This document shows positions 20,643 through 20,646 of a DNA stretch of 20,646 nt, one piece after another (position 1 is the stretch's first letter; the number at the start of each line of letters is the position of its first letter). The stretch is from Thermoproteota archaeon (GTDB lineage Archaea; Thermoproteota; Thermoprotei; Thermoproteales; Thermocladiaceae), in assembly GCA_013153895.1 (NCBI GenBank), contig JAADDN010000148.1, positions 1 to 20,646 of the forward strand, given 5' to 3'. A program made the translations under genes and the position numbers. Under the pieces are notes generated by a model, which was given only the letters and a program-made list of their open reading frames with translations, was not told the origin of the DNA and ran no database searches.

Positions 20643-20646
20643 ACAT
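20639..20646 (+). CDS. Start of next complex I gene (partial)
   Basis: A GTG overlaps the nuoJ stop (GTGA), with GAAGAGGG eight bases upstream as a ribosome binding site. Only two codons and part of a third are in the window. By usual gene order nuoK would be expected, but this cannot be shown. Confidence 0.3.

Noticed and set aside
1..20646. CRISPR array
   Set aside because: No regularly spaced direct repeats of 24-37 bp are seen; the only phased repeats are the short units at the element ends.

Overview
The window looks like a compact, AT-rich chromosome segment from a thermophilic crenarchaeote (Thermoproteota). The evidence is an archaeal-type PEP carboxylase (PpcA), pantoate kinase, archaeal Thi4, a fused NAD(P)HX repair enzyme, a roadblock/LC7 protein, complex I genes with no NADH-module gene nearby, AGA/AGG-dominated arginine codons, GTG starts, and many TATA-like boxes 25-30 bp upstream of start codons (leaderless transcription). 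I cannot name the genus from sequence alone.

Layout. 82-2643 (-): a four-gene run of a small hypothetical, electron transfer flavoprotein etfB-etfA, and another small hypothetical. 2719-3477 (+): a possible FHA-like protein. 3465-6139: a zinc/manganese-type ABC transporter, with a membrane-anchored binding protein on - and ATPase plus permease on +. 6120-6950 (-): Thi4 thiazole synthase. 7028-8556 (+): a small hypothetical and a RecF/AAA-like ATPase. 8553-9338 (-): class II glutamine amidotransferase. 9567-12357 (+): a family 2 glycosyltransferase gene cut in two by an IS607-type element. 12197-12979 (-): Nif3-like protein. 13042-14574 (+): PpcA. 14566-15477 (-): pantoate kinase, with a candidate C/D-box sRNA at its 5' end. 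15586-16489 (+): roadblock protein and partner. 16475-18097 (-): NAD(P)HX epimerase/dehydratase. 18126 to the right edge (+): nuoA, a nuoB-nuoD fusion, nuoJ and the probable first codons of the next gene.

The main find is the mobile element (about 9899-11426, 1528 bp). It sits between duplicated GG dinucleotides, and removing it with one GG restores the glycosyltransferase frame exactly. It carries a TnpB with intact RuvC D-E-D residues and zinc finger, and a GC-rich structured region at the tnpB 3' end that looks like an omega RNA. That RNA would read out into the interrupted gene, so its guide would match the uninterrupted allele. The transposase is reduced to its 64-residue helix-turn-helix part, with no serine recombinase domain. 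Both ends carry inverted arrays of TATGTTT-like repeats at 9-10 bp spacing, including a perfect 16-bp inverted repeat; the inner copy covers the start codon of the HTH gene.

Other observations: a direct NuoB-NuoD fusion without NuoC; Thi4 with Trp where Cys or His is known; four divergent gene pairs that appear to share one TATA box placed for leaderless starts on both sides; and tail overlaps of 4-20 bp in every intact convergent pair, against 161 bp for the broken glycosyltransferase, which suggests it has lost its stop codon.
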